Notes: a model not told the origin generated them from the sequence alone. Positions 1-11,794 are shown, counted from the stretch's first letter. The stretch is DNA of 64,000 bases from Smallanthus sonchifolius (GCA_023525975.1 CM042039.1:10012501-10076500); one strand, 5' to 3'. Program-made: numbers and translations.

Positions 1-873
1 CAAAAGAGAACCATTATTAGCAATTGAAACAATATATAAACAATAAATGCATAAAAAACCCTAATACTAAGTGATCTTAGTGTCAATGTCAATAAAAAAC
101 ATTTATAAAATTCACTACTTAGCTACCTTAGACTGTAGACAGAAAAGTAGGGTTGTCGAATCCACAGGAATCAGTGGATAGGTTAATTGCTCAGTTTAGT
201 AAATTATGTTGATTAAAATTCAAATTAAATAAACAATGTAACCTCCTCCAAACTTCAGGTTTTAGGTTTATGCAAAATTCAGTTATTCAATTTAGACACC
301 ACATAGAAATAGTGTTGAAAAATCAGTTTAAATAGTAATTGGAGACAGGTTGTTGTCAGCAAACCTATACAACCAGTTTGTCATAACTCAATATAATCCA
401 ATCACCAAATTTACTAGTGTCAAGTTAACCCCCTTTAGTCACCCAACCTACTTCTACGTTTTGTCATTAACCAAACGCAATTGTAAAGAAAGAACTCAAA
501 ACACAAAAAAAAATGTTCCAACCAACCAATACATCAATCGGTTATGTTATTGTCAGAAACTAAACAGATCTAAAAATATAAACAACTGAATCAAATATAA
601 AACCTATACGAACTGTCCACCTGAAAGAAACTACAAGTGATTTAGCCTTACATCTTTGTAAAAGAATCTCTAAAAACCTGATTTGGTTGACATCATGAGT
701 TTAGGATATTGCATCCCCCTAAAAAAACCTTCCAACTTCTCCTTTTGTTTCTTTTGCCGTCAAGACTTAAAAACCCCTCTTGGTTTCGTGCCCTATGCCC
801 ATTTATTTGTTTTTTCTTTAACCGACACCAAATAGTCCATGCTTTTAAAGCCCGATCCAGATTAATTCATTGT
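1..873. other. AT-rich stretch without a recognisable gene
   Basis: I see no convincing coding region here. The short open frames have no family resemblance and biased, low-complexity composition. A phrase near 148-172 (a 'gtcgaatccacagg' motif) resembles non-coding parts of Athila-like gypsy elements as I remember them, which would fit the gag fragment that follows. That link is an inference. Confidence 0.35.
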
Positions 874-894
874 TTCTGATTTAAACTAAATGGG

Positions 895-1377
895 TTGGGC
901 TTTAGGATCCTCCCACATTTCTTTGGGAAAGCTACTGAAGAGCCATACACACATCTGTCAAAGTACGAGGCTACAAGTGGGACCATAAGTGGTCAAGGGT
1001 TCACCACAGATGAAGTGAAACTAGTAATTTTCCAGTTTTCACTAAAGGACCGGGCAAAGCAGTGGTTCTTATCTCTACCTTCTGCGAGCATTGCCACCTG
1101 GGCAGAGTTACAACAGCAGTTTCAGGATGAGTATTTCCCACCTCATAAAACCAATGAGGCCCGAGCTGCAATTAGAGATTTCAGGCAGCAATCTGGGGAG
1201 CCTTTTTATGAGGCATTCAAGAGATTCAAGGAGCTACTGAGGAATTTCCCGCATCATGGGATAGAAAAATGGGAGCTCATCCAGGCATTTTATGATGGAT
1301 TATTACCAGAGGATGTAAAGGATGTTAACTTAACCAGTAACGGGTCCTTCTTTTCTGATTTAAAAAACTTAACATGA
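895..1377 (+). pseudogene. Ty3/gypsy gag fragment (Athila/Tat-like)
   Basis: This fragment encodes part of a retrotransposon capsid (gag) protein, which would package element RNA in the cytoplasm. Visible signs are the capsid-core pattern with FSLKDRAKQWF, a Trp-rich LPSASIATW segment, FQDEYFPPHKT, and the FKELLRNFPHHG block followed by a conserved W-x4-AFYDGL. These are typical of the Retrotrans_gag domain in plant Athila/Tat elements. Only about 150 residues are present, against several hundred in a complete gag. There is no zinc knuckle and no pol follows. The family resemblance stops at about 1350. The ends coincide with direct repeats (874-900 and 1353-1395), so this looks like an isolated or captured piece rather than the remains of an element in place. 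Confidence 0.8.
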
Positions 1378-1465
1378 AAACTAAATGGGTTGGGCATTAA
1401 TCTAAAACTAAAGCCCACGTGATCTTTTAATGCCCAACCCATTTAGTTTTCATGTTAAGTTTTTT
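1362..1465. repeat. 39-bp inverted repeat (foldback), 26-bp spacer
   Basis: Arm 1362-1400 is the reverse complement of 1427-1465, as far as I can align by eye. The spacer is 1401-1426. The word ACTAAATGGGTTGGGC in the left arm also occurs just upstream of the gag fragment at 884-899. The SINE at 1461-1672 inserted at the outer edge of the right arm. Confidence 0.75.
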
Positions 1466-1672
1466 TTTGAACGGCAACTTGGATCACTGACGGGTCACTG
1501 ACTCACCCGTTCATCTCCACCCTATCAGGAGGAAACCCACTATATATGAGAAAACCCTCTGGCCTAACTTAGACCCATTTTTTTTTGTCACAAGTGGGAC
1601 TTGAACCCAAGACCTCTCTATTTTAAAGAAGTCTTAGTATATACCTTTACCACTAGGCTAAGCTAGTGGTTG
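1461..1672 (-). mobile_element. tRNA-derived SINE with 18-bp target site duplication
   Basis: Read on the minus strand, the element starts at about 1672. It has a pol III A box TAGCCTAGTGGT (reverse of 1649-1660), a B box of the GGTTCAAGTCC type (about 1598-1608), and ends in an A-run (T-run 1461-1468 on plus). The flanks TTAGTTTTCATGTTAAGT at 1443-1460 and 1673-1690 are identical, an 18-bp target site duplication. A second T-run at 1577-1587 lies inside and could mark a composite or an internal A-rich linker. SINEs have no coding capacity and are mobilised by LINE machinery; three RTE LINE fragments lie in this window. Confidence 0.85.
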
Positions 1673-1690
1673 TTAGTTTTCATGTTAAGT

Positions 1691-2296
1691 GGGTTCCAAC
1701 TTCCAAAGCCCTACAAAAATCAACACACATACATTTTTAATCCAACAACTCTAATACATGAAATCAATTCATTAATTTTTTAGTCATAACATCTTTTCTT
1801 TTAACATCACCCAACATCCCAACCATTCTAATTTATACTAAATTTTATTTAGATTAGCAATAATTATTCATAGAATGACATGAAGCTTGACCCGACAACC
1901 ATTGCCGTACCATTTTCTTATTTTTAGCTTAGTTACGTTATTTTGACTCATTTTCTCGTTAACTGATAAAATATGAAAATACATTAAACACAACACAGTT
2001 TCTCACATGATTGGGGTTAAAACCATATGATTATATACAACTAGAACGTGTAAATCAACTATTCATCACTAAGGTAGCTTATACTAAGTCACACCTAAGA
2101 TTACCATCCCACTTTCCCACCTAGAAACTAGAGGCACACCTAGACTCTAAAAAGAACTCATAAGCCTAATGACAGACCTAAGCCCGGAGGCAACCTAAAA
2201 CTAAGTATCCACCCTCACTTACGCCTAAAGGTAACCTAAGCGAAGTGCAAGCCAAAGTACAAGGCCCCGTGTGAATATCGCAAACCATGCGCCCCT
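1691..2296. other. No gene; part is probably LINE 3' untranslated region
   Basis: There are no coding signs. From about 2040 to 2296 the sequence read on minus follows the stop codon of the LINE reading frame, and its segment order resembles the tail after the other LINE stop at 16403. I treat it as likely LINE 3' UTR. The rest is AT-rich spacer. Confidence 0.35.
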
Positions 2297-3880
2297 CTAA
2301 AAATCTCTAACCTTAATATGACGTCTCCAAGAACTCCTATCACAGATCGAATTCTCATAGAAGTACAAGTCTAACAAATCCTTCCTAATATGTTCGTCCC
2401 ATGTCAGTCGTGGTCTGCTCCTGCTCCTCTTCCCCTCTACCGTGAGGGTCTCAACTCTCTTTATAGGTGTTGTCATCTGCTCCCGAACCATTTTAATATC
2501 CCTTCCCTTATTTTATCTGAAATTCATGTTACCCCTAGTCTAGCCTTAAAAACTTCATTCCTTATCTTGTCCAAACTTGTGTGCCCACACATCCACTTCA
2601 GTATTCTCATCTCTGATGCCTCCAATTTTCCTGCTAATGTCTTCTTCATTGCCAACAAATCGGTTTCGTATAATATAGTTGGTCAGACTGCAACTCTATA
2701 GAATTTCCCTTTTAATTTCTGTGGGAACCTATTGTCACACAAAACACATGTGGCTGCTCTCCACTTGCACTAACCTGCCTGAACGCGGTGGGCTACATCG
2801 CAATCCACTTTCTCATCACTTTGAACCCAGGACCCTAAGTACTTGAACTAAGTTGTCTGCAGTACCACTAGACCTTCATTACAAAGTTGGTTGTCTTCTT
2901 CATTTCTCACCCCACTAAAGTTACAATGAAGATACTAGGTTTTAGATCGACTTATGTTTAATTCTTTGCACTCTAGGGTTGCCCGCCACTTCTCTAGCTT
3001 CTAATTCGAGCTCGATTTGCTTTTCGCTACAAGCACAATATCGCATGCGAATAGCATGCACCACGAAATTACTTCCTAGATCGACTTTGACAACTCATCC
3101 AAGACTACTGCAAAGAGGAACGGGCTCAATGTGGATCCTTGGAGAAGGCCCACCACTACATTGAAAAAATATGTATCTCCCACGGGTGCACAAACGGTTG
3201 TTTTAGCCTCATCATACATATCCCTAACTACCTCTATATATCTTTTAGGAACCCCTCTCCCCTCCAGGTTGTTCCAAATAAGTTGGCGTAGCACACTATC
3301 GTAGGCCTTTTGCGAGTCAATGAACGCCATGTGCAAATCATGCTTCTTCTCCATATACTTTTCCATTAACCTCCTTAGAATGTGTATCGTTTCAGTGGTG
3401 GACCGCCTTGTCATAAAACCAAATTGGTTTACTGGAACATGTGTTTCCCGTCTAATTCTTGTTTCAATTACTCTTTCCCACAAATCATTGTATGACTTAG
3501 TAGTTTGACCCCCCTATAGTTTGCACAATATTTAGTGTCTCCTATAGTTTGTTCAGAGAAACTAAGACACTACTTCTCCATTAGTCTAGCATGTTCCCTA
3601 TTTTGAAGATAGTATTGAACAACTTTGTTAACCACTGAACTCCTTCTTCCCCGAAGCACTTATGTACCTCAATGGGTATGTTGTCCGGTCCAACCGCCTT
3701 TGCCACCCCAATCTTCCTAATGGCTTTCCCCACCTCTTCATGCGTGATATGCCGACAACAGCAACTGTTTCGTTGTTCGCCTTGGTTTGTACAGTCTTTG
3801 CTTTCTTCTCGGTTAGGCCTACTTTCATTGAAAATATTGTGGAAGTATGAGTGCCATCTTGTAACGAACCAAATTTCATC
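2297..3880 (-). pseudogene. RTE-type LINE reverse transcriptase, degenerate
   Basis: Non-LTR retrotransposon ORF2 remnant, an enzyme that copies its RNA into a nicked chromosomal target. Read on minus, from about 3750 there is the VGPDNIPIEV block. Then comes the RT core at 3483-3076 (NQFGFM-RRSTTE, HMAFIDSQKAYDSV, GLLQGSTLSPFLFA). A C-terminal tail, RPRLTWDEHIRKDL to SSWRRHIKVRDF, ends in a stop at 2297. The tail is typical of plant RTE LINEs. Damage: frameshift in the N-terminal part, a TAG just after DELSKSI where a Gln codon would fit, and the catalytic FADD box reads FACD. The endonuclease domain is not visible. It is inactive. Confidence 0.85.
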
Positions 3881-4334
3881 CTATGATCATAATATGAAGT
3901 TTCATATTATAAGGTGTAAAATAAATTAATTAAAAGTCGAGGGTTGGTTCTAAAGATGCATTGTTGACTCTTGGATTAAAAAGAGCAAAAATTGAAGTAT
4001 AAGAGGGTGGAGTGTATTTGTTTTATAAAGAAAACAAACATCAGATGTTTGGGAAGGGAAATGGCGACACACACAAGGGGTGTGTATGTGTGTCTCCATA
4101 GTGAAAACCAAGAGGAAGAAAGGAGAGGAGCCAAGAACACCAAATCTGGAAGTTTTATGAAAAAATCGGTTGCAATAGAGGTGTTCTTCCTCAAGCAAGC
4201 ATCTAGTAAGTAGCTCTTTCATCTTAAGAACCTCCATTAATGGAGTTCTTGGTGGGTTTTGGTGAAAATCAATCTAGGGTTAAATTGACGGTTGTTTATG
4301 ATTAAGAACTTGTTATTTATTTTGGTTGTCCATA
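3859..4334 (+). mobile_element. Possible truncated gypsy LTR
   Basis: A TGTAACGAACC start, typical of plant gypsy LTR 5' ends, interrupts the LINE at 3859. The sequence then runs to the abrupt start of the copia LTR homology near 4335. It contains a short hairpin at 4222-4245 (AAGAAC, TCCATTAATGGA, GTTCTT). There is no second copy, primer site or target duplication to confirm it. It could equally be unrelated filler DNA. Confidence 0.3.
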
Positions 4335-4812
4335 ATGTTTCTTTTGGTCAAGAATAAGGACAACGAAGTTCCTTTTGTTTTTGGAGATAAAAGCCTTAAA
4401 ACCAAAACAAAAGAAAAATCGGACTCCCCTTGTCGCGATCTCGGCAGGACACCAACTAGCCGCCGCCAACTTGGAAATTCAGGCCACCAAAGCTGCCACC
4501 GTCCGCCGCCTTATCCGGCGATCCCCGGTGCCACCCGTTCTCGTGTTTCGGTTCATGATCTAGCATCGGTTCGTTGTACATCGGTGTCTCAACCGGTTAA
4601 TCATTAACCACGAAGGTATAATTAATCTCATTGGTAGATTAAATATTAATTCTGTGTTCGTATGTTTTGTAACCTAGATCCTGTCGGGTTTTATTTTGTG
4701 TTAAATCGGTTTCTTTCCGCTGCGTTTTAATAATTACTAAATAATTATTATTAATATATAATTATTTATCAACCGTTTTTGATAACTAATCACCACTGGA
4801 CAAAACCCAACA
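4335..4812 (+). mobile_element. Partial LTR of copia element G (5' side)
   Basis: About 480 bp matches the last part of the complete LTR at 9218-10048, ending in the same CCCAACA. It is followed at once by a primer site, TGGTATCAGAGCC at 4814-4826. The match begins just after the position equivalent to the TATA-like TATATATAA of the full LTR (about 9553). The U3 part is therefore missing and mostly R-U5 remains. That truncation could come from an incomplete reverse transcript or from a later deletion. Confidence 0.8.
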
Positions 4813-5838
4813 GTGGTATCAGAGCCATGTTCCGATCCTGGGACCTGTGGGTTAGTGTTTTAGCGAATAGGGTCAAACACAACGAATGATAAATCATATG
4901 TGTGTTGTAAAAGCCAGATTTATTATATATTAGATTGTGACAACGTGATAAACCCTTTCATCTCTCAGGACACTTAATTTTAAATAACATATTAAAACTA
5001 AGTTTGTCGCGATGTAATTAACCAATTAAAAGTTAATAGTTTAAATGAACTATTAGGTTATTCGTTTTGAAAAATTAAAATTATTTTAAATTGCAAAACC
5101 TTATTGGTTATCATTTATTTTAAAAACAAACTGTTTGTTTTAATATAAAGTATCCACAAGTTGTTAAAAAAGTTTAGAACTTGTTATTTATTTGATTTTA
5201 AAAATTTTGGTATTTGGTTGATACGTTATAACATTTATAAGATAAAAGCAACCACAATAGCAAACACAAAAATATGTAAATCATATGGCCAAGGAAAATG
5301 TGTTTGATCTTGCTAGAGCCTAATAGCAAGACCAAACTAGGTCACAGGGTCACAACACACAAACAACCACAAGGATGGACTTCGTGCATGCGACTAGCTG
5401 TCCGTGTGACTCCCACTAAATCCAAGATCCTGTCGCCGTCTTCAGTTTTGTCTTCGGGTCTTTATCTTTACAATATTTATATAGAATAAAAAAAACTAAA
5501 ACCCTAAGCTATTACAACTTTGAGACATCAAAGTGGGCCAAAAAATAAAAGGTAGCCTATTACAACTTTGAGCCATCAAATGGGCCAAAACCATAAAAAT
5601 AAAACATAAAACAAACACAAGACAGGTCGGGCCAGATTTACATATTTAATACAATCAAATAACTGGGAAATCTTTTTGGTCAAATAAAATAAATAAAAAC
5701 TTTGACCAAAATAAATAAATAAAAATTGCCCTAAAAAAGATCTAGATCAGAAACTTTAAACAAGTTAAAGTTTGTGATCTATAACCGGTTAAAAGACCGG
5801 ATCCGATTCGTATGTCGTAACAAAGGCTCTGATACCAC
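4813..5838. other. Leader DNA between two opposed primer sites
   Basis: A plus-strand primer site (4814-4826) and a minus-strand one (5825-5837) face each other across about 1 kb. The sequences just inside each site differ, so they seem to come from two different copies of the family. A 35-45 bp direct repeat (attacaactttgag) occurs at about 5510 and 5551. I see no gene. Confidence 0.6.
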
Positions 5839-6110
5839 TGTTGGGTTTTTTCCAGTGGTGATCAGTTAGATTAGTTATAAAAAACGGTTGATAAATAATT
5901 ATATATTAATAATAATTATTTAGTAATTATTAAACGCAGCGAAAAGAAACCGATTCAACACAAAATAAAACTCGACAGGATCTAGGTTACAAAACATACG
6001 AACACAGAATAAATATTTAATTTACCAATGAGATTAATTATACATTCGTGGTTAATGAATAACCAGTTTAGACACCGAGGTACAACGAACCAATGCTAGA
6101 TCACGAACTG
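5839..6110 (-). mobile_element. Inverted partial LTR of copia G family
   Basis: The reverse complement of this stretch matches 4540-4812 and 9780-10048, down to the terminal CCCAACA. It sits next to a reversed primer site at 5825-5837. Homology stops at about 6110, where integrase coding sequence in the plus direction begins. The result is a head-to-head LTR pair, not expected in a normal insertion. Confidence 0.8.
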
Positions 6111-6132
6111 AAGTGGTGAATATCTCAGCACA

Positions 6133-8378
6133 GATTTCATTAATCATCTCAAGGAGCGTGTAATAGTTTCACAACCCACTCCACCTTGCACACCCCAACT
6201 TAATGGTGTGAGCGAGAGGAGAAATCGAACCCCACTTAATATGGTTCGATCGATGATGTGTAGAACAAACTTGCTCATTCCTTTTGGAGTTATGCTTTTA
6301 TGACCGCCGCCCGCATTGTCAATCTGGCACGGACTAAGAAGGTAAACAAGACTCCATATGAGATATGACATGGGTCTAAACCCAATATGTCTTACCTTAG
6401 AGTATGGGGATGTGATGCATATGTCACCAGCGATTCTGATGACAAGCTTGATCCTAGAGGCGAAAAGGTTGTTTTCGTCGGACACTATAACAGAAGCGGA
6501 TATTATTTCTACCATCCTGATGCAAATGTTATTTCCATCAAAAGGAAGGGACACTTTCTTGAGAAAGAAATTCTTGAACGAGGAACTGGAGATAATATAG
6601 TGGATCTTGAAGAAATTCGAGAACCACAAACAACCGCTGATGAAATCAGAGCGTATGAACAACAAGAAATTGTTGCTGATGAATCAGACATAAACACAAG
6701 CGTTCGCAGAAGTGTAAGGACTCGCAAAGAACCTGACAGATACCTATGGCATCTTGAGGGTACCGAAGTCCTATTAGTAGCCGAGTCTAATGATGAACCT
6801 ACTAACTACAAATCTGCTATTTCAGATCCACAATCTGCAAAATGGCTGGAAGCCATGAACGCCGAGATGCAATCTATGTGTGACAATCAAGTCTGGGACT
6901 TGGTTTAGCTACCCCCCGATTCTCGGGCAGTAGGGACCAAATGGATTTTCAAGAGAAAAACCGACATGCATGGAAATATACACACCTATAAAGCACGGCT
7001 AGTTGCGAAAGGTTTTACTCAGACTCAAGGGATTGACTATGATGAAACCTTCTCGCCCGTTGCTATGATAAAATCGATCAGGATATTGCTTGCCATATCC
7101 ACGTACTATGACTACGAGATATGGCAAATGGATGTTAAAACCGCTTTCCTTAATGGGCATTTCTCTGAAGATGTCTATATGGTACAACCTGATGGTTTTG
7201 TTGATCCAAAATATCCTAATAGGGTGTGTAAACTGAATAAGTCCATTTATGGACTCAAATAAGCATCTCGAAGCTGGATTCTTTGTTTTGACCAAAAGAT
7301 TAAAGAGTTTGGCTTTGTCAAAAATGAAGATGAGCCTTGTGTTTACAGAAAGGCTAGTGGGAGAACTATATCATTCCTCATCTTGTATGTGGATGATATA
7401 CTTATCATTGGAAACAACATCCCTATGCTTAACGAAGTTAAACACTGGTTGGGAACTTGTTTTGCAATGAAACATCTTGGAGAAGCAGCTTACATTCTAG
7501 GAATCAAGATCTACAAGGATAGATCTAAACGAATTCTAGGGCTAAGTCAAGGCACATACATAGACAAAGTCATGGCATGCTTTCATATGGAAAACTCCAA
7601 GAAAGGAGGTGTTCCTATGACTAAAGGCACCGTGCTGAACAAATCGTTATCTCCTTCAAAGGACATTGAAACCAAGCGTATGGAAGCAATTCCATATGCT
7701 TCGGCGATTGGTTCTATCATGTATGCTATGTTATGTACCTGGCCTGACGTCTCATATGCTTTAAGCATGACCAGTCATTTTCAGCAAAGTCCTGGCATTG
7801 CTTATTGGACTGCAGTCAAGAACATCCTGAAGTACTTGAGATAGACTAAAGATATGTTCTTAATATTTGGAGGAGTGGAAGAGGAGCTCACTGTAAGATG
7901 TTACACTGACGCCAGCTTCCAAACTGACCGAGATGATTCTCGCTCACAATCAGGATTCGTATTCACTCTAAACGGAGGAGCTATCTCCTGGAAGAGCTCC
8001 AAGCAGAGTGTGGTGGCGGATTCAACCACTGAATCTGAGTATATAGCTGCATCAGATGCTGCAAAGGAAGCTGCTTGGATGAAGAAATTCATAACCGACC
8101 TCGATGTGGTTCCAAGTATTCGGAAACCAATCGAGATATTTTGTGATAACACAGGTGCTATTGCTCAAGCCAAAGAGCCCAGATCTTATCACAAAGCCAA
8201 GCACATTCTCAGAAAGTTCCACTATATACGGGAAATTATGGAATGTGGTGACATCGTGATAAGCAAAGTAGACACATATCAAAACCTAGCAGACCCGTTC
8301 ACTAAGCCGATGACTCAAGAGAAGCATGATCAACACATAAATGCTATCGGTCTTAGTTTTGCTAGCGATATGTTTTGA
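6133..8378 (+). pseudogene. Ty1/copia integrase-RT-RNase H remnant (element G)
   Basis: Part of a copia polyprotein. In order: the integrase core end (DFINHLKER, NGVSERRNRT, about 6133-6240), the integrase tail (YEI-HG, YLRVWGCDAYV, about 6350-6480), the RT (KARLVAKGFTQTQGIDYDETFSPVA, about 6990-7065; WQMDVKTAFLNG; active site YVDDILIIGN, about 7385), and the RNase H (YTDASFQTDRDDSRSQSG; STTESEYIAASDAAKEA; LADPFTKPM). The reading frame is continuous from about 6290 to 8378 except for stops at 6366, 6906, 7260 and 7842. There is a frameshift near 6282. Gag, protease and the first half of integrase are missing, replaced by the inverted LTR. The stop at 7260 (TAA) sits where this family has Gln, in YGLK-x-ASRSW. 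Confidence 0.92.
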
Positions 8379-9217
8379 TTTAGTATTTGGATGTACAAAC
8401 ATTAAACAGTTGTACTTTTGAATTCAGTTTGATTTACTAGTTAAATGCAACTTTGAATCTTATAACTGTGTTTGATTTTAATACGTTTAATCCATGAATC
8501 TTGTATTCTTAATTATCCGTAATTGATCAGAATCGTGGGAACGACTCTGAATTAAGACTATTCTGAACTTGGACTCAAGTAGTTGACTTCCAATTTCACA
8601 AACCTCATTTTGGATGACGTTGGATGTAACTCGCTTCAAATCATCTTCATGGATTTTAATCATAAGATGTTTTTAATATTGGTATACTCATTTATTATCC
8701 TCTGACTTGAGATGCATACTAGAACTTTCGTTTACCAAGGACTGTTCTTTAATCAAAGTCAACCGCTGTCGCGTAACTGTAGTCATAAAGGCATTGGTTT
8801 GGAACATATCTAAAGTTCAGTGGGAGATGTATGTAGTCGATAAGGTATTATGTACTCTTACATGATATGTAACAGTTAGACATCGTGGCGCCCTCGTGAT
8901 TCAAACTGGTGAAGTGTAAGGCCTTACCCAAACTGACTATGTGTTTGATTGGACCACTATGAATCTTGAACGAGAACAATAATGATTGAACGCTATATGA
9001 GAATGAATCTAATCCATGTCTCATTGGTTCAATTGATTTCTTTTACAGAAAGGATAAATAACGATTATTACCAAAAGTCTATTGCCTTGCAATAACAAGA
9101 TGTTTTGGTTAATGACTTTAAAGTGTCATACCTTGTTAGCGGCAACCATGTGGTAGCTAGAACACCGCTGGTTGTTTGCGTTAAGGAACTTAATCGAAGA
9201 ACGTCCAAGTGGGAGAC
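8379..9217 (+). other. Copia G 3' untranslated region and polypurine tract
   Basis: This non-coding stretch lies between the RNase H stop and the LTR. It ends in the purine-rich AAGTGGGAGA (9208-9216), the primer for plus-strand synthesis, immediately before the TGTTGG start of the LTR. A similar AGTGGGAG occurs at about 8819 and may be an older or secondary tract. Confidence 0.7.
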
Positions 9218-10048
9218 TGTTGGAATTATATGTCCGGTCATGATTATTTAACGCTACTAACTAAGTTGTGACCCGTAAGAGTTACACCTAGGGCAACGAA
9301 CATTAAATCCACTTAACCCGCTTAACTGGTAATTACGAACTGTTAGCGAGACGATATACTTTATATATATCCGTTACACGGGATTTATTATTTATACAAT
9401 TTTATAAATAATAATTTATATTTATTTGTTTTAATCTTTTATTAAAACAAATTAAATGGTTACGGGTTTGTCATTAACTATTGGGTTTTAGGCCTAGTAG
9501 TGATTTAAAAGGGTTATATTGTATTTTAGGGTTTTAATCTAAAATTAAAATTCTATATATAATATTCCTTTTGGTCAAGAATAAGGACAACGAAGTTCCT
9601 TTTGTTTTTGGAGATAAAAGCCGTAAAACCAAAACAAAAGAAAAATTGGACTCCCCTTGTCGTGATCTCGGCAGCACACCAACTAGCCGCCGCCAACTTG
9701 GAGATTCAGGCCACCAAAGCTGCCACCATCCGCCGCCTTGTCCGGCGATCCCCGGTGCCACCCGTTCTCCTGTTTTGGTTCGTGATCTAGCATCGGTTTG
9801 TTGTACCTCGGTGTCTCAACCGGTTAATCATTAACCACGAAGGTATAATTAATCTCATTGGTAGATTAAATATTTATTCTGTGTTCGTATGTTTTGTAAC
9901 CTAGATCCTGTCGGGTTTTATTTTATGTTGAATCGGTTTCTTTCTGCTGCGTTTTAATAATTACTAAATAATTATTATTAATATATAATTATTTATCAAC
10001 CGTTTTTGATAACTAATCTAACTGATCACCACTGGACAAAACCCAACA
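9218..10048 (+). mobile_element. Complete 3' LTR of copia element G
   Basis: 831 bp, beginning TGTTGG and ending CCAACA (short inverted ends, TG...CA). A TATA-like TATATATAA lies at about 9553. Its last 480 bp match 4335-4812 and its last 270 bp match the inverted copy at 5839-6110. A target duplication cannot be tested because the 5' LTR lacks its start. Confidence 0.88.
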
Positions 10049-10249
10049 TGTTGTATCTCAAATGGTGTAAGTTTGAGATATTTTGATTACTAAACAAGAT
10101 GAATTGTTTAGGTGATCAAGACGATAAGGGTGTTAGCTTTGATGCCCGATTGGAATCTTCATTGGCAAAGGTAAGTGCTTTGCACTTACTTAGTAGTAGA
10201 TAAGTAGTGGTTACATGTAAATAGATGTGTTGTTATTTCCATTATGTTT

Positions 10250-10735
10250 TATATGTTGATTTTGACTTATGTGGTAAATGGTCAAAGTAAAGTGTGAATG
10301 TGGTAGGATTGTTGTAGTTGACTAGTGTGGCATATAGCCAAACTAAAATATAGAATGTGGTAATTTGATGTAAATTAACTTATTGTGTAATAAGTCTAAT
10401 CATTGTGGATAATGGTGAAATTGGTGTAATTTGACCTTAGTGGTATAGGGTCAAACTATTATGTTGAAATTCGTGTAATTAGACTATGTGGTCAATAGTC
10501 AAACTTGAATGTGCAAATGTGGTAAATATGTGTAATTAGACTACGTGGTTAATAGTCAAACTTGATTGTGTAAATGTGGTAAATAGATGTAAATTAACTT
10601 ATGTGATTATTGGTCAAACTAATGGGTGAAATGTGGTTAAATGGTGTAAATGACTCAATGTGGTCAAGAGTCAACTAAAATATAGAATGTAGTAACATTA
10701 GACTAGAATTGACTTAATGTGGTAAAAGTCAACTG
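10250..10735 (+). repeat. Degenerate ~70-bp tandem repeat with self-pairing arms
   Basis: About seven units of the form GAC-arm, a TGTGGT-like centre, then arm-GTC. The arms differ between units but still pair: GACTAT with ATAGTC (about 10483-10501), GACTC with GAGTC, GACTT with AAGTC, GACC with GGGTC. The units lie inside the F LTR upstream of its TATA-like box. Confidence 0.65.
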
Positions 10736-10765
10736 TTGGTGCTAAAATGGTAATTTGGTTGATTT

Positions 10766-11083
10766 CATGAAGTGTTGATACTTCATGGAGGTGTTATGTG
10801 AAGTCAAATACTTCAAGGGTGGTAGTGAGGTCAAGTACCTCACGGGTGAAAGTGAAGTCAAATACTTCACGGATGACATGAAGTGTGGATACTTCATGGG
10901 TCGGCATGGAGTCAAATACTCCATGCGGAAAAGCGAATGGTGGTTCTCACAATAGACATGTGGATATGTCAAATTGATGAATGGTGAAATGTTAGGACTT
11001 TTATGAGTCAATGCAAGTCTTAGATATAGGTCGTTGTATGCCTAAACAATTATATGATTGAACTTGAAGTTAACCACTTCAAG
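10766..11083 (+). repeat. Array of short hairpins with covarying stems
   Basis: Perfect or near-perfect hairpins lie at 10766-10787 (CATGAAGT/ACTTCATG), 10799-10815 (TGAAGT/ACTTCA), 10825-10843 (GTGAGGT/ACCTCAC), 10852-10870 (GTGAAGT/ACTTCAC), 10877-10898 (CATGAAGT/ACTTCATG), 10904-10926 (GCATGGAGT/ACTCCATGC) and 11063-11083 (CTTGAAGT/ACTTCAAG). Loops are 5-6 bases, mostly TCAAAT-like or GTTGAT-like. Stem changes are matched on the other side. Confidence 0.85.
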
Positions 11084-11794
11084 AGTAGAAAACGAGTAGT
11101 GGTGCTCGGGTTTGGGGATGGATAATTAACCAATTCATGTTAGTAGATATGGGTGATCATATATGTAGTTTAAACATGAGTTTATAATGGTTAATAGCTT
11201 AAATATGCAAACGGGTTATGGCACTAAGTATGGAAATAAAGAAAACTGCAGTAAAATACCATTAGCCCAGCCCCTGCAGTAAGCTATGGCCTAGCAGTAG
11301 CCTACGACCCTCCTCAAGATGGCCTACGGCTGGATTGGACCTTACGGCCTAAAAGTTCTGCCTTACGGCCATACCTTACGGCCTGGTGTACGTTGGAATT
11401 TCCGGATTTTTGGGTTTTTGACCTATTTTTGTCATAGGGACTTGTGGGAGGTCCCTAAGACTTCTTATATATACTAACCATGTTCAAATTAATGTTTTGA
11501 ATGTAGGGAAAGCGCCGGAGTGATCTCGGGTCCTGCATCAAATGGATTGGATTCTCGTGGTCGCGTTATGCAATTGTTTTGTTAATATACTCGTGTGGAG
11601 TCTTTACAAACTATTTGGAGTTATAACAAGTTGTGGATAACTTGTTAGTATTTTTGTTAAACTAATTTAGGTAATTATGTTAGTTTGATCCGTGTTTGTA
11701 AAACTTAACGTGTGGATACGTTAAATGTCGTTTTGAGACCTAACTTCCGCGTTGTTTTAAAAGTTTAAATCGGTTTGAAATTTTGGGTGTTACA

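Larger units (their letters stand above)
10049..11794 (+). mobile_element. 5' LTR (start missing) of element F
   Basis: The LTR end is GGGTGTTACA (11785-11794), followed by a primer site TGGTATCAGAGCC at 11798-11810. The last ~400 bp match 14107-14533. No TGTAACACC start is present, so the left part has been lost or cut by copia G, whose LTR abuts at 10048. A TATA-like TATATATAC lies near 11464. Four TACGGCC words occur at about 11330-11400. Most of the rest is short hairpin repeats, described separately. Confidence 0.75.
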
